Below, one piece after another: positions 13,097 to 27,600 of a DNA stretch of 64,000 bases. Location: contig CM073591.1 of the NCBI GenBank assembly GCA_037074705.1, positions 73,452,532 through 73,516,531 on the forward strand. Reading direction: 5' to 3'. Under the pieces are notes generated by a model. The model was not told the DNA's origin. It did no database searches and was given only the letters and a program-made list of their open reading frames with translations. Source of the DNA: Zhengitettix transpicula. Its lineage: Eukaryota; Arthropoda; Insecta; Orthoptera; Tetrigidae. Numbering within the stretch: the first letter of the stretch is position 1; each line of letters opens with the position of its first letter. A program made the position numbers and the translations under genes.

Positions 13097-16000
13097 CTGC
13101 ATTGAACGAATATATCTCAGCCGATACAATATTTTAATATTGTGTAATAATATCTAGCTCTTTTTGATCGACTCGATATATTGAGCAATCTTTCAATATG
13201 ATCTACAAACGGTCAATAATATTGTGTAATATCAATTATTGCGCCGCTTAAGAATTAGGAGTAGTGACGAATTCGGTAATAGACTTATTCTAATTCTAGC
13301 CGCCAACATAAAACTTGGAAAATTACATGAAAATATTTTATATATAATTTCGTGTTGAGAGGAGGAACTTATGTGTCTGGTTTGATAATAAAGAAAAATT
13401 TTAATGAAGCTAGGCTAGTGGTAAAAACATGTAAAAATATGTGTAAAAGATTGTTTCTTATCCATAATAATCAAATTCAGCACAGATTGTGAGCATTGAA
13501 CACAAGAACACAATGAATGAAGCCATAATGTGTCCGAGGATGCAGTACGCTATTCAATTTTTATGGAGTTACATGAACAATGACCGAGCTGCTGCGTAAT
13601 GGCGTAGGCGGAGTCTCAGTATGAAATGATTAATGATGTTGATGAAAGTACATCACAAGCGGGCTCTATTCAAGTAACCTTTTGTAAAATTGTTTATATG
13701 GCATATCTATGCTTATTCACCTCTACGTTTAAAGCATGTTTAATGCAAGGTGATTAATATTTAACGTCGCGTAAAATTTATCGTTCCAATAGTGAAAAGG
13801 TAATATGTTCAGGTTCTGACTAGATATATTGATTTATAATTGAAATTATAAACAATGTGCTAGAATATAACCGTTTTGTTTTTAAAATGTTCGTCATATT
13901 CTCGTCTCTCAGTCATTTTTCATGTAATTTACAATTTTCCTCACAGCAGTTTGCAAATTGGGTTGTTCAGTTTTTAAGGAAACCATTACATATTTTAATA
14001 CAGGTTAGAGATTCAGATGGGACGAATGAGGGTAAATTTAAAAACATGCTAAAACGGCCGATATTAGCGTCGATTAATTACTTTCCCGTCTATGTGATTA
14101 ATACTTTCTATCCAGAGGTATTTAGTGTATAATTTCAACCCCTTACAGCACCAATAATGGAGGTGGTGGAGGGGAGTTACATAAAAATAACGCGGAACAA
14201 CCGAGATTTGTGTCAAATCCAGGGTTATAGATGTCAATGAGTTTAATTCTGACATTCACTATTTCAGTTAAGTTGTAGTTCAGCCCCAGGTGGGAGAGGA
14301 TGTGGGTGAAAGGCCGTTACATAAAAGTAATGAGTAAACAACGGAGACTGGTGTTGAATTTCGGGTTATGGAGTCACTGAGATTAATTCGGAAATTTACC
14401 ATACTGGTCAGTGTGTATCTCAGCCGCTAGGAGTAGGGGTGGAAGGGGGTGAAACAAATTTACGTTTACAATTTTAAATGTGTAGACCAATTTGTATCAA
14501 ACTTTATATACATGTTACTTACGATCCAGGAACAAACACAAAGGGCTTAAGACACACCTACCACCTCTGGGGATGGGAGTGGCCTTTAAAAACAGCTTGT
14601 TTATAGTGCGATCAGACTATTCTGCGCCGACTTTTGGTCTGCGGCGGTCCTAGCTGGCCGCACTAGAGGGTCCCATGTGTGGCTAAGATGATATCAGGTA
14701 TCTCTGTTCGTTCCGTGGTTTTTGTCATGTATTTGTAAAGCCTCAACGTCGTGTTTCTACTACGCCACCCGGTTGAAAACCCGAGAACTCTTTCAACCAC
14801 TAGTTCACCGCGAAAACCTGCGGAAGACTATAGTATTATTATTACTTATTTAAATATATCTTCAGTCATTAACATAATTATTGTCACGAATATTTCTGTT
14901 TTTATACTTTAATATCTTTACCAGCAATAATTTTAGCAATCAGTTATATTCATGCATTAGATTTCAATTATTTTATCAACATATTTCAACTTTTTGTAAC
15001 CTATTCAACTAATCAATTACTAAAATTCATATTTATTTTCATCTTATGTTTACTTCTTTCAGCAACATGTCATATTTCTTTCAAATTCATTATTCTATTC
15101 CATTTTCTTAAATAAAATTTAGCTTTTCAAAACTCTTCTTACAGTTATTCACTATATGTAAGATCAAAATTTTAAATACATTTCTTTGTTTTAATTATTT
15201 TATTGTTTATTCTACCCTTTTTTGAATGAGTATGGTATTAATTTTGAAAAGTGAAGTAATTGTTCATTAGGTTCACTATAACACAATATTACAGTTATTG
15301 TAAATAAATGTATATTTAATTGGTAACAAAACTGTTTATTTTAAACTTAAAATTATTTTTCTTTATTACATTACAGAGCAATTAAAATTGCAGAGAAATG
15401 TGGACAACTATTGTTTTTTACGTTGCAGTCGCTATCATAGTCCAGATAGTTTGGATGACCGCCATGATTTTCAGGTCACAAGAGTATGTATTTTTTTATT
15501 AAAATTAATTTCAGTTTTATATGTAAAGTAAAAGCTTTCAAAATAATTGTGAACAGCAGATTTCAATAATTATGAGACACTTTAATTGATGATACTATCG
15601 TAATTCAATATTTTTATAAATTGTTTATGTAAAAATTAATGCAATGTAATTATTTTGAAGGATTGATATGACATTCACATAAACAGAGGTATATTTACAC
15701 TTAAGATATGATTACATTATATTTCTTTTACAAGTGAATCAATAGTATGTAATATTATATAATATTAATTTTTATCTGTATACAGTATAATATTTAGTCC
15801 TTTACCCACACAATACTAGTGTTTGTATTGAGATTGCTTTTGCATATACTTTGAATTATATGAGAGCTTTTCCTGATAAACTTTAAAAAGTTAAAAACTC
15901 CGATAATATGGATATATTCTCTTCATTAATTATTATTCTTACATTAACTTTTTATATAAGGGATATAGTCCTACATGTAGATAATAACTTTTATTATATA

Positions 16001-18575
16001 ATTATCACATCACAATGTAAGAAATTTGATATTTACAAAAGGTAGAATTAATTAGAGTTTAAATAATGCTGTCCTCCTTGAGATTAGTTGACCTACTCTC
16101 ACCTCTGAATTTACACTGCTTTACTAATTGTTGTTATTGTACTATTGAATGTCATATTGTAAATAATTGCTTTTATTTAGAGAGCAATGGATACTCTTGG
16201 ATTTGGTGCAGAAGAGGTAATAAATGTATTCAAGATTGTAGCCTCTGTATTAAAATTGGGAAACATAACATTCCTACCCACTAACAACATTGATGGTACT
16301 GAAGGGTGCACTGTGAATAATGAATATGGTAAGTATTTAAACATCGAAATAATAATCTATTAGAATGTTTTTTTCTTCAATTTTTTTTTAAAATAGCCCT
16401 TTATGTTATTATTCTAGTTTACGACACATACAGTGTTGCTATTCTGATTCAGACGGTTAATTGTAGGACATTAATCACTGTTAACAAGTAATAATATAAT
16501 CATTATTTTAAAAAACTGAGCAAGTGAAACAAAATCATTTGTATTTTAGAAGAGAAATAATTTAAACTTTAAAATTTAAAATAGATTTTGTATTTGGCAA
16601 CTGAAGTACAGTGATAATAAGAGTAAAGAGTATGAGTTAGAATTTTATGGAAATTGTGAGTAAATATGCCAGATAATATATTTTTTTAAATTCTAATAGT
16701 TTAGGCAAAGCTGCATTCTATATTGATTGACCATGAATATGATATGGATCAACTATAACAGCAAAAGGGGAAAAATAAAAACTGAGCTTATGTGAGAACT
16801 ATATCCAATAATATGTATATTGTTTAATGTATTTTTAATTGTGAAGGATTCAAATAGAAAAGAAAACATACTTCAATCAGCTGAAATTTTCTTAAATCCC
16901 TTTACAAATAAATCAATTCATTTATAATTTCATGGATTCCTGAATTTTCAAATATAAAAGCGTGCATATTTCTAACCATTATTAATTATCTAATTCAGAA
17001 TGTCTAATATAATCAAGTACAATAAATGCAAGTAGGTCTAGAATTCACTATTTTACTGTGCAAGCATCTGTCATTTAAATTGTTTACTGTAAAGATGAGT
17101 TGGTAGGTAAATTTTATTTTTCCTCATAAAAGTAGAAAAGTATAGCTGCCTACACTTTTTAAATTATGAAGTTTTCTGTGAGTAAATATTTTTAATGTTT
17201 TATGAAACTATGATCAGGAAGAAACAAATTAAAAATTCAAGTAACAAATCATTTTCCCCATAGTGTTTTAAATTTGGACCAAATATTGGCTAATATTGGT
17301 CATTCTCTTTTAAATAAATAAGAATAATACAAGAAGTTCTAATAAGAGATACTAATTTATTATAAAGGTAAAAAATAATAACAATAAGTTGATATAAATA
17401 TAAGACTTTCATCTGTAAATGTATGTAAATGTAAATAGCACTTTTTTGCTACACAATTGTGGGTGTATGGTTGGCATTGTAGAACTGTTTGAAGTATGCC
17501 AACTCCTGGGCACGGAAATGCCTAACCTGGTGGCAGGGCTGACACAACGCACAATCATGATGTGCACCACATCCAAGTGTTGCTCTCCAGTACCTCGTGC
17601 TGCATCGGGACTCAACACTCCCTCTCGCAGTGTTGCAAGAGGTAGAAAATTGGTTGGCAAATTTGTCGCTCACTACCACCCTGTTGCGTTGATAGCACTT
17701 ACTAACTTTTAGCCTATCACTGTATATACACTGATTAAGTCCATATTCAATTACCAAATTTGAATTATTTACAATAACTTGGAAATTAATATTGTAGTTG
17801 TGAGTAAACATTTAGAAAAATCACATGTATTTCATTTAAAGCCAAAAATCATGACATCAGTATTTATTTTTGGAATAGTATGTATTTTTATATTTCACAA
17901 CATTTAAAACTTTACATCTTCAATAACTTATTTTGAATTATGTATTTAGTAATACTGATTCTATTTAGATATAGTTTTTTTTTAATAATCAAGAGTGTAA
18001 TAGTTATAGAAAGTAGACTTTATATTAATATGTACCCTGTTTCTAGTTTTTAATTAATATTAGAATTACTAAAATTATTTCTTAACATAAATCAGTAACT
18101 GCGTGGTTTAACAATATGAAACAAATCTTGTTCATTAAATTTTAATTTACATAGAATATAAAATTATACATTCCTCAAATAAGAAATAATTTTAATAATA
18201 CATATTTTTAATTTCTATAACTGATCTAATTTTAAATAAAAGGTTCTTGTACAGTCTTACTATTATTTTATCAATTTGTTCTGTTTCCTTTTATAATAAT
18301 GGAGTAAGCTTTTTCTACTTCATACAGACATTTAGTTTCATTTCTTGTGATTATACATATTATTTTCCCTTTAAAGAGATATAGGTGTACTCTTGAATTA
18401 GTTCTTGTATCCTTTTGTTTTATATATTTGTCATTTTATCATAAGTTTGCTTTGAAAATGATATAATTGTCTCATAATTGGCAGAAATATTGTGATTACT
18501 TTGTTTTTTCACATGACAACCTGAATTTATTTTTTCTGTAAAATTGTAAATCTGTCTTGATAGGGTAGGCATGGA

Positions 18576-18615
<40 letters not shown>

Positions 18616-21600
18616 CAATGTAAATACCATTTCATTTGGTGATGAAGTTCATTCGATCTTTGGATAGTAGAAAAATAGAAGAAATGAGGGAATATGACTT
18701 ATTTGAATGTGTAGAATTACACACAAAGAAAATCCTATGTTCAATAATGGGAGAAGGAATGAGGAAGAAGGAAAGACTGAAAATATTTGACCAGGACAGG
18801 ATTTGAACCTGCAAATTCTGTTCAGTACACAGACACTTTAGCCACCAGGCCAACTTCAGAACTGGGCAAATATAGACAGTCTTATTAGGTGTAGAGGAGG
18901 AATGAATGGAGTAGAGGAGTGAAGTGTTAGGAGCATCCATTAAAGAATAATTATTACAATGTAAGGAACATTTGATTTGGTGACAAAGTCACATACATTA
19001 TATATACACTTAAGGCAAATGTGATGAGGTCAAATTAAATAACATTTAGATAGTAAATACAGACAGTGAATTCTACTTACCTGAAATCAATAGTTGGCCC
19101 AGTCAGGCTGAGAAGACAAATTGTCTCTTTTAGCCCGAAAGGCACACAGGACAGTTGACTTACCTTTAATTGACAGCTGTTGTAGTCAGCTGAGATGAAA
19201 TAAGTTCAAATGTTTGAGGACCTGAGCCTTTTTCAAATAGTTGGTCTGAACTGCATGCCAACTGGACATGAATTGTCAAATTCATACTCTGGGTATATAT
19301 ATATATATATATATATACCTTAAATCCAAAATTGGCATTGCCAGGCTGTGAAGCAATAACGTCTAATTTTCAAGGCCCCTATCTTCCTTCCTCAGGACAG
19401 TAGGTCAGTACGTTCTTCTGGTCAGGTGACTTACCTTAATTCTACAGTTTGTCAAGATGGGAAGCAATAAGATGTCAAATTTATAACAGTCCCAGTCCCC
19501 TATTTGAGACAGTATGAAGGAAGGGGGCTCAGGCCCTTGAATATTTGTTGTATTTTCACTCCTCAGTCTAACTGGACCAACTGTTGATTTCAGGTAAGTT
19601 TACTTCACTGTCTCTATCCTGTCTAAATGTGAAATCAATAGTTGATCTGGTCTGGTAGCGGTAAGGAAATTCCACAAATTTTCTAGGGCGTGAGCCCCCT
19701 TCGTCAGGAGAGAAGGTTTAAACTGTGTGCCTGCCAGGCACAAATATATATAACTGTATTTCCATCCATATAAACAAGAAGTGTGTGCCTCTGTAAATTT
19801 TAACAGCTTCATATCTGATTATCGTATAAAAAAACATAATTGTTTTTTTGTATTTACTGTCCTATTTTAAATTGATATTAATTATGAAATGTATCTGATA
19901 TTATTTTCAAAAGAACTGTCAAATTATTAAACTTTATCAACACTTGTATAAAAATCTGGTGAATGCAGAAATACATTTTTCAATTTGTTCATTAATAGGT
20001 TATGGTTTTGATGACAATGACTTGAAATGTAATAAATTGTTATTATGACTCATTTGTGCATGCTAGTGTCATATACTACAATTGAAGTTTAAAAATAATT
20101 GATAAATTTTATTAGTTAATAGTTTGACACAGTGATTATTGAGTATGACATATGTATCTTAATAGAAATACATTTATATTGAAATATTTCTTGTACTTTC
20201 CAATTTGTCTGTGTTATTGATTTCTAATGTTTTCATGGATGTAGTATTTCTACTGGCAGAAAGATGACTGTGTCAACATTTGTTACACACGTAACACTTT
20301 CATTCTTTAGATATGTGGTAATATGAATTGTAGCTCAAACAATTATATATATTATAATTAGATGATATAATATTTTCCTAAACTTTGTTTTTGCCATTGT
20401 TAACCTTTTTCTTACCTTTAATGTATACTAGTTTTCTGTCTTATATTTTAACCAGTAAACTGTAAAATATTGCTTGACCATTTAATATTTAGTGTTTTAG
20501 TGTTCTGGAATATTTAGGAATCTGAAATGTCTTATTGTTTCCTGTCTAGTCTTATTACCAAGGATCGTTATCAAAGATGAAATGCAGAAAATAATTAGCA
20601 GTTGGTCTATTGCATGGATAATAAATTTTAGCTTACTCTTTCTTTACATTCATACAGAACTTTAATATAATTATGTGGACAACTAGGTTTCAATAATTCA
20701 CAGCACAAACATAATTCATATTTAAAGAGCCTAAACAAATGAATGAAATAGAGAAAAATTTAAATTTTTGAACCTTCTCTTAATTTATGGACATTGATAA
20801 CATATGAATTGATGGGCCCTGAATAGATTTGTTAATTGCCTTTAGGTTATCAGTAAAAATGTTGATCAACTTAATTCTGAATCCTGCAAATTTCTGCTTT
20901 TGCTCTTCTTTTTGTGGATCCCAATAGATCAAAAATCATGTGCAAACTTCACCACAATTCATTTCCTTAGACCTAATATTAAAAACCTGTTTTCAGCATA
21001 GAATTGTCATCAATAATTTTGTTGCAAATTTTATTATTTTCTAATTAATTACTAAAAGTCATATTTATTCACTCAACACATTGACAAAATTGTTTTTAAA
21101 TTCATTTACCAATTCATTAGCAATTGATCAAACGATTAAAAATTCTATTGTACATTTGTCCATTCATAAAATCTGGCATTATTAGTGGTTTGCCATAATG
21201 TGAATATACTGCTAAATATCTATATCATTCATTCAACCACCAAATGACTGCAAACATCCTGCTGTTAAATGGTTTAATAGATTACACACAATAATATTAT
21301 AATATATATTTTTTGCAACTTTCTTAAGTGGAATAAGTAGTTTTATTTTATGAAATGCTTATTGAAATTGTTGTAAATAATATCACAAGAAATATATTTC
21401 CATTAATAACAGAGTAATTATTTTTGTAGATATTGCCTCCAATATAACTAAAATTTCTATCAGACTTTAGATTAATAATTTATGTCATGTTCTGTAAATA
21501 TATGAATACAATATATCTATTTATTTTGTTTGCCAGTAGACAATTAAAGCTTGTATTTTTTAAACAGAATTGTATGATGTTTGTGAACTGCTTGGAGCTG

Positions 21601-24600
21601 AACAAAGCATTATTCATTCTGCGCTGACATCAAGAACTCTCTTAGAAGAATTAAGCAGTGATGATCCTGTAACAGCAGACCTAAGTGCAAGTGAGGCAAC
21701 ACATGTGAGAGATGCTTTATGCAAAGCATTGTACAGTCGGCTCTTCACTTGGCTTGTTTCTAGGATAAATGAGAGTACCAAGGTAAAATGATAAATATAT
21801 GGAACAAAAATAAATATTAAATATATTGCATATAATAATGCACACACATAGAATAATGTCATACAATTGCAATATACTATTGTATGCAGTTGTGAAGTGT
21901 ATTAACTGTTAAGATCTACTGTACTGTTAAGTGTTGTTTACTCAGTTCATCAGTCCCTTAGTCAGTGTTAACATCTCACACAGTCACAAAACATATGTCA
22001 AATGAAGTATCCATCTCCCTCCCATTTATAAAATACATATTTACAGGTACAACTGAACTGAATAGGGAATTTAGGTAGCAAAATTTTGTTATGTGTAATA
22101 GAAACTGGAGTTTTAATATGTTTACTCTAATCAATAGTCATAGTTTTAGATGTGTGAAGAAGTAGGCCATAAAGGGAAATAGATGTAGAATAGAAACAAA
22201 TGTTTCATTTGCCATTTGTGCATGCCTTATGATAAGGGCCTACTAACTTTGGTGCTTTGTTTAAGAGAAATAATATAATGTGTACTCTGATGAAAATGGG
22301 AATAAAATACCAAACCCAAAGTGGCATACTATAGAGGAAAAATAATGAGTGAGAAATTGTTTTAAGATGTGTGTACAGGATTGCAGTTTATAAACTGGTA
22401 CCTCCATTACTTATGTGTGATATGGGAAAAGGTGAAATTATTATTACTTTGTAAATTTTGTATACGATGAGATTATTTTATGTTGGTTAATGTTTGAAAG
22501 ATATTAAATACTTAAAAACTAGACACACTTGTTTATTCATATAATGAATTAAATTCATTAAAGGATATTATTATTTGTTTGCCTGTGATTCACAAAGAGA
22601 AATAATACTTTTTGTTACTAATACAAGTGAATGTGTAAAATGTACTTATTTATTTCTATTATCATATTTTAGGTTAAAAAGTATGGAAGAAGAAAAGTTT
22701 TAGGTATTCTAGATGTGTATGGCTTTGAGGTTTTTGAACATAATGGTTTTGAACAGCTTATTATTAATTTTTGTAATGAGAAGCTTCATCAGGTTGTAAT
22801 AGAAACTACTCTTAAAGAAGAGCAAGAAGAATATGTCAGAGAAGGCCTTGAATGGGCTCATATTGATTTTGTAAACAACTCATCTGTTTGCAATCTTATA
22901 GAGAAGGTAAGCAAGTTTGAGGTTTTCTGGAATTCTTGTCTTGTTAATAAATATTATCTTAAAATTTTAAAAACAATTGTTTGATATTTATTTTACAATG
23001 GTATTTTATTAATTTCTAAATAAACAACAGCCAATTTAATTCAGAAAAAAGATTTTTATTTATGGAAAATTAAACTACATTTCGTTGCTAATTTTTCGAC
23101 CTCTTCAGAAAGTAGTTTAACAATATTTTGGTCATTTTCCCTTGACTTTTTTTGCCACAGCAGTCAATGGAGAATGATATGACTATCAAAATTTTGTTAA
23201 GCTTCAACCTGAAGAAGACACAAAGTTAGTGAAGAAATGAAGTTTAATTTTCATAAATAAATATCTTTTTCTGACTTTAAATTTGCTGTTGTTTAGCTAT
23301 AAGTTGTCTCAATAGGCAGAATATAATATCATTATTTTTATTAATGGATAAACTAATTTCAGGAGAATTTATGTTCACAAAAACTATATGAAGTTTCGTA
23401 ATCTCATTGAAATAAATTATTGTGAAACATGTACGTCAGTTTCTGTACTTTCATTTTCTCATTTATTACTCTGTACATTAAAATATTGAATAGGAATTTA
23501 AATTAAAAATTTGTGAAATGAATAAAATTTGCTTCTACATTAAAACAAATATCAGTATCCCCTTTTTGAATTGAATGCAATATTGGTATGGAAAGGAAAG
23601 AGAGATAGGTTGTGGCTTACCTGAAAGTGAAGTGTGGTGTCGCCATAAGGAACTGAAGGTTGTTCTTCAAATTTTCGGAGGCTCTCAGCCTCCTTCTTCA
23701 GCAAAGAGTGTTACACCATTCCGTGCACTGGCCAGCTGCATACTGCCAGTTATTTTTGACAATGTCACTTCCTTACTAATATAGTTTAATGCAACACTAT
23801 GCCTGTACTGTCTCTTATATTTTCATTTCTATTTTTTATTAGTTTTTATTACATTTTTATTACAGTTTAAATGTTTTAATGTGTTTATAATATTTGATGA
23901 GGAACAGGGTTTAATAGTAGAAGGAGTTGGTTTATATTCATAATAAAACAGATTGTGGGAGAAAAATGTATCATGAATAAATATATATTCAAAGTTGATA
24001 ACATTCTTTATTAGTGAATAACAACTATTAATACATAAAAAATGAGTTTTGTTTTTTAATTTATCCATTATTCAAGTGAGTTAGATCAGATTTCTTAATT
24101 TTCATAGAATTTCTCTAAGTGGGAAAGAAGAATATAGTGTTTGCAGTAAATTCACTGTCAACCATGAACTTTAATCAGTTTTCTTTGTGAACTTAGAAAA
24201 TGTTTGTCAGGCTCGTTCATATCATTAAATGCATTCAGATATATATTTGAGAAGCTTATTTTATTTATTTTTCAGTATTTCTGCTACTATAATTATACTT
24301 AATTAATGTCCTTATTTTTTATTTTATTCAAGTTTCAAGATTGTTCAAATTAATTTCCTTCATTGTTCTAATATATATTCTAAATTTCACAACTATTTTT
24401 AATTTTCATTTAACATACATTATTTTAATGTGCTTGAAGACTTCTAAGCTTACTTATTTTTCTTTTTAAAGAACAGTCATGGGTTGCTTGCCATATTGGA
24501 TGAAGAAGGTCTTCGTACAGATGAACAGTTCCTTAACAGAATAGCACAAGGGCTAGCTGGACAACGGCCAGAACTTCTTAGCACTGCTGCAAACTCCACA

Positions 24601-27600
24601 AACAATCTTCCACCTAACTGCTTCAGGTGAATGCAGTTTTGGTTTTTTTAGGACAAATACAATAAAATGTTTTTATTATTTTGACCCTGTCTTTTTGTAT
24701 CATAATGAGGTTTTAATTATCACATTGTTGAAATATTACATGTATTCAAAGGGTCTTTTATTTGTGGAGAAAGATGTAGCACTTGTGGCATGGAGCAGTA
24801 AGTTTCAGAGTAATGATGGAAAATACCTGTACATTCCAACATATACATAAATGTTTATTGGATATAAATGACTTATTTACAACATTAAAAGTGCATAAAA
24901 TTAAATTATAAGCTGATGATGTCCTTGTAAGTTTTTCAGACATTGATATTTTGTATGTAATTAGTGTAATAAAACTATAATGGTTTAATATAAGTCATTA
25001 AGACGAAATAAGTTTATGCTAAACAATAAAATGTGGGTATACTAGAACAAAATAAATTCAGTAAGATATGAAGAATATTGCTATTATAGTAGGTTGAATT
25101 TAAATTATAATGTGTTTTTCATTGTTTTTAAATTATTTCATAGTCAAGAGGAGTAAAGGATTTCAAATGTAGAATTATTGGGCTGTGTATAGAATTTTTG
25201 TGTTAGTGATGGGTAACAATAGTTTAATTTGTTCTATGTTATTCAAATAATCTCATGATTGATATTTATTTCAGACTGAAACACTTTGCTGGTACTGTAA
25301 CATATAATGTAACTGGATTTGTAGAAAAAAATAATGATGTGTTACCTCGAGATTTATCTCAAGCAATGTTCCATTGTAATCACCCTATACTCAAAACACT
25401 GTTTCCTGAAGGTAATGTTTTTTTCTTAGCTGCTACGAATTTTCTGGTGTAATCAAATTTATTTTAATTTTATATATATTTAAAGTAGCTTTGAAGTTTA
25501 ATTGTGCTATTATAATTCATGGTAACTTCAGGGATTGCTTTAGCTAATTTATTCATGATAAAAATTAAATAATAATTTGTTTTATGTTTTGTTCCAATGG
25601 AGTGCATGAAGAAACATGAAGTAGCTGATAATATTTTCTATTTAACACTATTCTTCACAACAATGTAGCCATTTTAATGAGACACAAGATTTATATGTCA
25701 GGAGAATTATAATATCTATGCATAATTAGCCATTTATAAATATCACTCCTGGTCAGCACATGACTTTCAATACATCAATATGTGATTATTACTTGAACAA
25801 TTTGTTAAACAAGTAATTTTATTTATTGTTGAAAGACATTCTTCAAGTAAAAGTTTTGATTTTATAGATTTAAAGACATTTATGAATAAATTGTGTTTTA
25901 AACTATGGAGAGATTTCCATTCTTATTTCCTCCAAAACTTTAACACCAAATTCCACTTTAAGTCCACTTGGAACTACTACTCTACCAGCATCAGCTTCCT
26001 TGCTGTTTATGTACACCTTAGTTCTAGCCTAATCACTTCAGCAGTCCACATCAAAACTATTAAAACCTTCACCTTGACCGCACCAAATGTTCCTTCACAT
26101 GCAGACCTTGAGGAAACTCACATTTTCTGCTCTACCTGGAATAACCTGGCTTCTTATACCAACTGATTCATTTGTAAATACAAAGTACCTTATATACCTT
26201 CTCCAAAAACATATATCCCACACCCTATCCACTGTCCAACTGTCATATAAAAAACATAAACTACTTTCATCGATAACATAAATTCATAGTGGCTGTGCCA
26301 CAACTGCACTATTCTTCTACTACAATTCTCCAACCATTCAAATCAAAGATAACATTACCTGCCTCTCAGCACACCTCATTTACCAGATAATATTTCTGAC
26401 TGCATCACTTTTAGGAAAGAGAGACAGATAGTTTGAAATATGAGAATATCAATTCCAGTCTTAAATATTTTAATGAAAAATTTCAGTTTTTTATTTAGCT
26501 TTATGCATTCATTAACTATAATAATAACTTCTCAAAAAATGAAAAAAATTATGTCTGATTGAAACAATTGTCTGAATTGGCTATCTTTCTTATTCAATAA
26601 CTTCTCAACTTTATTACATTTACAGGAAATCCAAAACGTTCAACTCTGAAGCGGCCAGCAAGTACAGGAACTCAATTTAAAATTTCTGTAGCAGCTCTGG
26701 TCCGTTCAGTTGCAAGCAAAACTCCACATTATGTACGCTGTATAAAACCCAATGAATTGAAACAGCCAAGGATCTTTGAAATGGCTCTGGTGGCTCACCA
26801 GGTCAGGTATCTAGGGTAAGTGGGAGGGAGGTTAAATTAGGGAACACTTTCTAGAAATTTTAGAATTATTCAATGGTGATCTGTTAACACTCCATTATTA
26901 TAAATTTCATTTCCAAAAATAAGGAGGAAAAGAAAGAAACAAAAAGGCTATATATAAATATATATATATATTGGTATGGAAAGGATAGAGAGATAGGTTG
27001 TGGCTTACCTGAAAGTGAAGTACGGTGTCGCCATGAGGAACTGAAGGTTGTTCTTCAAATTTTCGGAGGCTCTCAGCCTCCTTCTTCAGGAAGGAGTGTT
27101 ACACCATTCCGTGCACCGGCCGGCTGCGGACTGCCTATATATATATCTTTCCCAGAATAAAGTTTCAAAACTAGTCTTGCATGTGGAAGAGAGACCATGG
27201 AGCTATCAGTTATAGAGGTGTTACATCAGTTAAAAGCCACATCCTGAGATTACTGTAATGTCTCATGTCTTGATGACAATATAGTTATTAAGTTGAACTT
27301 TAAGTTTTGATAATTTCTTTATTATCTGGCATTTTATGAAAGAATTATTCAATGAGAGGAAGGATCTGGCAAAATAAAATAGTAATGAGGTCTTTTTACT
27401 ATTTGTATAAGTACCTGAGTTCGAATCCTGGCCCTGTCGAATTTTTCAGTCTTTCTTCATCTGCCTTTTATTTCAATGCTTTGAACATATGCTTCCTTTG
27501 AGCATATTAATGTGCCTAAACTATATGCCTTTCTTCAGAGTGTATTCCCAACATTTGATCCTATGATTATATCTTTCCTCACTATCCAATTATCAAATGT

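Noticed and set aside
17449..17811. A 120-codon - strand frame over the duplicated myosin exon
   Set aside because: It is the antisense shadow of the GC-rich exon relic. No similarity or splice context was found on that strand.
18797..18870. A tRNA gene on the - strand
   Set aside because: A- and B-box-like motifs are present, but no cloverleaf could be drawn by eye. The same head recurs at 60835, 61480 and elsewhere attached to a shared body, so it is a tRNA-derived SINE.
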